NCBI GenBank assembly: GCA_031254455.1
Contig: JAIRUI010000117.1
Coordinates: forward strand, 1-64,000
DNA length: 64,000 nt
Source: Chitinispirillales bacterium
GTDB taxonomy: Bacteria; Fibrobacterota; Chitinivibrionia; Chitinivibrionales; Chitinivibrionaceae
Direction: 5' to 3'
Under the pieces are notes generated by a model. The model worked only from the letters and a program-made list of their open reading frames with translations. It had not been told where the DNA came from and made no database searches. This document shows, piece after piece, positions 60,181 through 64,000 of the stretch. A program made the position numbers and the translations under genes. The number at the start of each line of letters is the position of its first letter. The stretch's first letter is position 1.

Positions 60181-60355
60181 AATAACCTCTTCTTTATATT
60201 GATGAACGAATTTATACGGAAAATACTTTTTGGAGCATTGCTTTGTGTAGAACGATATTATTTTCTTTTCAAAAATGAGTAAAAAACGAAATAAATAAAT
60301 TTAAGTTTGTCCAAAAGCCGGATTTGTAGATATTTATAAACGGTTTTCTTTCAAA

Positions 60356-60371
60356 TGTTTCACGTGAAACA
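60356..60371. promoter_or_regulatory. parS centromere site 1
   Basis: TGTTTCACGTGAAACA is a perfect 16-bp palindrome identical to the canonical chromosomal parS. It lies 12 bases before the mnmG start codon, upstream of the parAB operon, so ParB loads here and may also affect mnmG expression. Confidence 0.97.
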
Positions 60372-60383
60372 TAAAAGGGTAAA

Positions 60384-62297
60384 ATGAATTGTGAAATTAT
60401 AGTTGTCGGCGGCGGGCACGCGGGAGCGGAAGCGTCGATTGCCGCGGCGAAATGCGGATGCTCGGTTCTACTTATTACAGGCAATACGGATTTTATCGGT
60501 GAAATGCCTTGCAATCCGGCAATCGGCGGTGTCGCAAAAGGGAACATCGTTCGTGAAATCGACGCTTTGGGTGGAATTATGGCGAAAGCGGCGGACCGAG
60601 CGGGTATTCAATTCAGGATGCTCAACAAGAGTAAAGGAGCGGCGGTTTGGGGTCCTCGGTGCCAAACCGACAGGTTTTTATATCGACAAATTATTCGAGA
60701 AGAGATTGAAAAGTTTAAAAATATTATGATTTTACAAGATATGGTTTCGGATATTGTTACCGATGAAAAATCCGTACGCGGAGTGATTACCGAGCGCGGA
60801 TTGAAAATAAATTCAAAAGCGGTGATAATTACCGCAGGTACTTTTTTGAACGGGCTTGCCCATATTGGTTCAAACCAAATTATCTGCGGTAGAAACGGTG
60901 AATTGGCTTCAACAAAATTAAGTGAAAATATTCAAAAATTGGGAATAAACGCTGGGCGGCTAAAAACAGGAACATCAGCTAGAATCGATAAAAATTCTAT
61001 AGATTTTTCGGTTTTGCAAATTCAAAAAGGCGATGAAAACCCGCAGCCGTTTTCTTTTTCCACCGATTTTTCGCTGAACAATTCGGCGGTTTGCGGTGTC
61101 GTAAAAACCAATGCGCAAACACATAAAATAATTATGGACAATATCGACAAATCGCCGCTTTACGGATTAAAAACGATAGTTGGAGTCGGTCCTCGCTATT
61201 GCCCGTCAATTGAAGATAAACTTATGCGTTTCGGTGAGAGAGAAGGGCATTCGCTGTTTGTTGAACCGGAAGGATTAGGCCGCCGTGAAATGTATCTTAA
61301 CGGATTCTCGACTTCACTGCCCGCAGACGTGCAAATAAAAATGGTACAATCGCTTAAAGGTTTTGAAAATGCGAAAATAATAAAGCCTGCTTATGCGATA
61401 GAATACGATTATTTTGAGCCGATACAGTTGAGTTTGTCTTTGGAATCCAAAATCGTACCGAATTTGTATTTCGCCGGACAGATAAACGGGACGTCGGGTT
61501 ATGAAGAGGCTGGGGGACAGGGACTTATTGCGGGACTTAATGCGGCGCTGAAGATTCTTACAAAAGAACCTTTTATTTTACGAAGAGATGAAGCGTATAT
61601 CGGCGTTTTGATTGACGATTTGGTTTCAAAAGGGACGCAGGAGCCGTATAGAATGTTTACGGCGCGAGCGGAATATCGTTTATTGCTTCGACAGGATAAT
61701 GCCGACGAGCGTCTTATGTCCAAAGCGTTTGAGTTAAAACTTGTTTCACGTGAAACATTTGAACGTCGGGAAAATGTTTGGAAGAAAAAAGAAAAGTTGA
61801 AGCGGGAAATTCATGACACCGTTGTTTGTGCGGATATTTGGAATAAAAGTTATGAACCGATAAAAGAAAATACCCATGCAGATAATTTATTAAAACGTCC
61901 TAACGTTAATATAAAAAACATTGCCTCAAGTTCCGATTTGGATATTTCGCAATACGATGACGAAGTCTGTTTATCGGCGGAATTTGATATTTTTTATGAG
62001 GGTTTCATCGTTAGACAGAAAGAAATGGTTGAAAAAACAATACGTTATGAAGACGCAAAAATTCCTAACTCGCTTGATTATAACAAGATAATAGGGCTTT
62101 CTGCAGAGTCTAAAGAAAAACTGAAAAGAATAAAACCGCAAACAATCGGACAAATTTTAAGAATTTCCGGCGTAAGTCCCGCAGACGCTTCCGTCGTTTT
62201 AGTATATTTGTCTCAAGAAAACGAAAAGGTTTTTCGTGAAACGTCAATTGACGAAAAAGCGGAAGGAGATTTGCGGCAAAAACATGAAAATTATTAG
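60384..62297 (+). CDS. mnmG: tRNA uridine 5-carboxymethylaminomethyl modification enzyme
   Basis: 637 residues. FAD-binding G-G-G-H-A-G-A-E-A, then G-E-M-P-C-N-P-A-I-G-G-V-A-K-G and the C-terminal helical domain. With MnmE it modifies U34 of tRNAs. A second perfect parS lies inside the gene and is translated as L-V-S-R-E-T. AAAAGGG upstream of the ATG. It heads the mnmG-parA-parB operon, as in many bacteria near the origin. Confidence 0.97.
   Translation: MNCEIIVVGGGHAGAEASIAAAKCGCSVLLITGNTDFIGEMPCNPAIGGVAKGNIVREIDALGGIMAKAADRAGIQFRMLNKSKGAAVWGPRCQTDRFLYRQIIREEIEKFKNIMILQDMVSDIVTDEKSVRGVITERGLKINSKAVIITAGTFLNGLAHIGSNQIICGRNGELASTKLSENIQKLGINAGRLKTGTSARIDKNSIDFSVLQIQKGDENPQPFSFSTDFSLNNSAVCGVVKTNAQTHKIIMDNIDKSPLYGLKTIVGVGPRYCPSIEDKLMRFGEREGHSLFVEPEGLGRREMYLNGFSTSLPADVQIKMVQSLKGFENAKIIKPAYAIEYDYFEPIQLSLSLESKIVPNLYFAGQINGTSGYEEAGGQGLIAGLNAALKILTKEPFILRRDEAYIGVLIDDLVSKGTQEPYRMFTARAEYRLLLRQDNADERLMSKAFELKLVSRETFERRENVWKKKEKLKREIHDTVVCADIWNKSYEPIKENTHADNLLKRPNVNIKNIASSSDLDISQYDDEVCLSAEFDIFYEGFIVRQKEMVEKTIRYEDAKIPNSLDYNKIIGLSAESKEKLKRIKPQTIGQILRISGVSPADASVVLVYLSQENEKVFRETSIDEKAEGDLRQKHENY
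61742..61757. promoter_or_regulatory. parS centromere site 2, inside mnmG
   Basis: A second perfect TGTTTCACGTGAAACA, 1,386 bases from site 1, embedded in the mnmG coding sequence. Both arms are intact, so the codons are constrained by ParB binding. Confidence 0.97.
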
Positions 62298-63081
62298 CGT
62301 GTTAAATCAGAAGGGCGGCGTAGGAAAAACAACGACAGCGGTGAATTTGGCGTCGTGTCTTGCGGCGTCGGAAATAAAAACGCTTCTTATTGACATGGAC
62401 GCTCAAGGAAACGCAACAAGCGGAATCGGCGTAGAAAAAGACAGTATAGATATTTCTGTTTATGACGTCCTTTCTGCAAAAGAAAACGACAGTTTAACAA
62501 TTGTTGACGCAATAATTCCGTCTAAACATTTTGAACATCTTGATATAATTCCGTCAAGCCCCGATTTGGCGGGAGTTGATTTAGAATGGGCGAATAAAAT
62601 ATCTCGTGAAAGAATTCTTTCTTCTCATATTGAAAAATTAAAAGAACTCACTTTAGACAAGCAATATGATTTTGTAATCATTGATTCGCCGCCGGCGCTT
62701 AGCACCGTAGTAATAAATATACTTACCGCCTCAAATTCGGTGTTGATTCCGATACAGTGTGAATATTACGCCCTTGAAGGACTTACGGAACTTTTAAACA
62801 CCATTAGAATGGTGCAAAAAAGTTTAAATAAAAACTTGGAAATAGAAGGCGTTTTACTTACTATGTATGATAGTCGTTTAAATTTATCCAGACAGGTGGC
62901 CGACGAAGTAAAAAGTTTTCTTACCGATAAAGTTTTTGAGATCGAGATTCCAAGAAACGTGAAGCTTTCGGAAGCGCCGTCTTATGGAAAACCAATAATT
63001 AAATACGACGTTGATTCGACAGGCTCTAAGGCGTATATAGATTTGGCAAGAAAAATTATTGACAGCGGCGGTTTAAAATGA
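62284..63081 (+). CDS. parA: Chromosome-partitioning ATPase ParA (Soj)
   Basis: 265 residues from the ATG at 62284 (family-consistent start M-K-I-I-S-V-L-N-Q-K-G-G-V-G-K-T-T). Walker A as above; Walker B-type I-D-M-D-A-Q-G-N and V-I-I-D-S-P-P-A-L. The start overlaps the mnmG end by 14 bases; GGAAGGAG lies 15 bases upstream. It moves ParB-parS complexes apart. parB follows with a 4-base overlap. Confidence 0.96.
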   Translation: MKIISVLNQKGGVGKTTTAVNLASCLAASEIKTLLIDMDAQGNATSGIGVEKDSIDISVYDVLSAKENDSLTIVDAIIPSKHFEHLDIIPSSPDLAGVDLEWANKISRERILSSHIEKLKELTLDKQYDFVIIDSPPALSTVVINILTASNSVLIPIQCEYYALEGLTELLNTIRMVQKSLNKNLEIEGVLLTMYDSRLNLSRQVADEVKSFLTDKVFEIEIPRNVKLSEAPSYGKPIIKYDVDSTGSKAYIDLARKIIDSGGLK

Positions 63082-63968
63082 GTAGAAAAGCGCTGGGAAA
63101 AGGTTTAAGGGAATTATACGGAGGAATAACGGAGGAAGAATATTTTGAAAGCAAAAATTCTCCTCAGACGGCTATTTCCATTTCTCTTGTTTCACCGAAT
63201 CCGTTTCAACCGCGAATAGATTTTAATAACGAGGCGATAGAAGATCTTGCAAAAAGTATAAAAGAACAGGGATTGCTGTTACCGGTTGTGGTGCGTCGAA
63301 CTATAGACCAGAAATATCAAATAATTTCGGGAGAACGAAGGTTTAGAGCGTTGAAATTATTAGAAGAAACCGAAGTTCCCGTAATAGTCCGTGAAGATGT
63401 TGACGACAAACGAATGCTTGAATTAGCGCTGGTAGAAAATATTCAACGCGAAGATCTTAACGAGATAGAGACGGCGTTGTCTTACAAAAAATTGATAGAA
63501 GACTGTAATTATTCACACCAGGAATTGTCTGACAAACTTGGGAAAAGTAGAACTTTAATTACGAATACGTTACGACTTTTAAAACTACCGGAGCAAATCC
63601 AAGCGATGTTACGCAATAAGCAGATTTCTACAGGGCACGCCCGTGCGTTGCTTGGAATCGAAAATCCGGTTTTACAGGCTCAGTTGGCGCAGGAAGTAAT
63701 AAAAAAGTCGCTTTCGGTTAGAGAAATTGAAAAAAAAATATCACAACATTTAAGCAACGGTTTACAGAAGAAAAATTTGGAAGAAAAAGTATTTACTCTG
63801 TATGACAAATATGGCCCTGTGTTGTCGGATATAAATAAAATGCACGGATTTAAGTTGTTTGTCGTCGAAGCAAAAGATTCAAGCGGCAAAATAGAAATAG
63901 AGTTTAATAACGTAGAGGAATTTGAAAAGATAATAGCTTTTTTAAGTAAGGAGAATTATGAAAAATAA
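63078..63968 (+). CDS. parB: Chromosome-partitioning protein ParB (Spo0J)
   Basis: 296 residues. N-terminal K-A-L-G-K-G-L; the CTP-binding domain with N-P-F-Q-P-R and G-E-R-R-F-R-A; V-E-N-I-Q-R-E-D-L; and a helix-turn-helix region (L-S-D-K-L-G-K-S-R-T-L-I-T-N-T-L-R-L-L) that reads parS. The C-terminal dimerisation domain ends the protein. It loads on the two parS sites upstream and inside mnmG. Confidence 0.97.
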   Translation: MSRKALGKGLRELYGGITEEEYFESKNSPQTAISISLVSPNPFQPRIDFNNEAIEDLAKSIKEQGLLLPVVVRRTIDQKYQIISGERRFRALKLLEETEVPVIVREDVDDKRMLELALVENIQREDLNEIETALSYKKLIEDCNYSHQELSDKLGKSRTLITNTLRLLKLPEQIQAMLRNKQISTGHARALLGIENPVLQAQLAQEVIKKSLSVREIEKKISQHLSNGLQKKNLEEKVFTLYDKYGPVLSDINKMHGFKLFVVEAKDSSGKIEIEFNNVEEFEKIIAFLSKENYEK

Positions 63969-64000
63969 AATTAAAGAAATAATTATTATCAGGGAAAATA
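63958..64000 (+). CDS. Start of a further gene in the par operon (partial)
   Basis: ATG at 63958 overlaps the end of parB by 11 bases and has AAGGAG 5 bases upstream. Fourteen codons (M-K-N-K-I-K-E-I-I-I-I-R-E-N) are visible before the window ends. Bactofilin or peptidase genes often follow parB, but nothing here identifies the product. Confidence 0.6.
   Translation, partial: MKNKIKEIIIIREN

Noticed and set aside
62226..62244. Third parS-like sequence (TTTTTCGTGAAACG)
   Set aside because: Only one half-site is intact, so it is not called; the two perfect sites stand on their own.
1..64000. CRISPR arrays or rRNA operons
   Set aside because: No regularly spaced direct repeats with unique spacers and no rRNA-like conserved stretches were seen; repeats found are coding or single palindromes.

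Overview
The window looks like a chromosomal segment of a low-GC, anaerobic, diderm bacterium, most likely of the Fibrobacterota/FCB assemblage. The evidence is a Por/FlgD-type C-terminal sorting-like tail on two proteins (1-143 and 45221-46627), many lipoproteins and beta-barrel-like outer-membrane proteins, an [FeFe]-hydrogenase maturase (hydF), glycogen phosphorylase, and strong AAGGAG ribosome-binding sites. The phylum assignment is inference. The window also carries origin-proximal genes (dnaN-recF-dciA, and mnmG-parA-parB with two perfect parS sites), so it probably lies near the replication origin, although dnaA is not present.

Layout. 1-2130: end of a secreted protein, a block of structured repeats, and a lipoprotein/outer-membrane protein pair. 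2157-13935: housekeeping genes (glgP, a coiled-coil envelope protein, a stand-alone IMP cyclohydrolase purH domain, topA, argD, cmoA, two tandem cheX genes, hydF, a barrel protein). 13936-22420: a surface-protein locus with a C14 tract, two right-handed beta-helix lipoproteins that share a C-terminal signature, a decayed third copy, and a large YwqK/MORN-like repeat protein. 22476-36927: an accessory island of about 14 kb, all on the + strand. It holds a DUF2059 doublet, tiny Cys-rich proteins, a coiled-coil/4-TM/VWA-OmpA-like module, and then a TerY-type VWA + PP2C phosphatase + protein kinase triad. The triad runs on to a transglutaminase-like protein, a degenerate TraG/TraD-like ATPase, a Ser/Gly/Ala-rich protein and an intact TraD-like ATPase. 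37088-46627: rpsU, a PASTA protein, a TPR lipoprotein, a CDP-alcohol phosphotransferase, pyrG, an XPB helicase/Bax1 (DUF790) pair, hisH and a two-module secreted protein. 46696-50374: a compact minus-strand operon (floA, small membrane protein, trxB, NusG-II protein, Gx-type transporter). 50703-64000: dnaN, recF, dciA, a PNPT glycosyltransferase with a receiver-like tail, cysteine desulfurase, map, a lone MNT nucleotidyltransferase, a multi-SLBB export protein, mnmG, parA, parB and the start of one more gene.

The best candidate for an undescribed system is 29108-36927: a reversible phosphorylation switch (VWA/PP2C/kinase) apparently co-transcribed with a pair of TraD-type DNA-pump ATPases, one intact and one without a Walker A lysine. 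The neighbouring envelope module at 24943-28788 may belong to it. Separately, the same 10-base element, T(A/T)(T/G)TATTTTA, recurs about 30-43 bases upstream of six unrelated genes and is a good candidate for this organism's core promoter.
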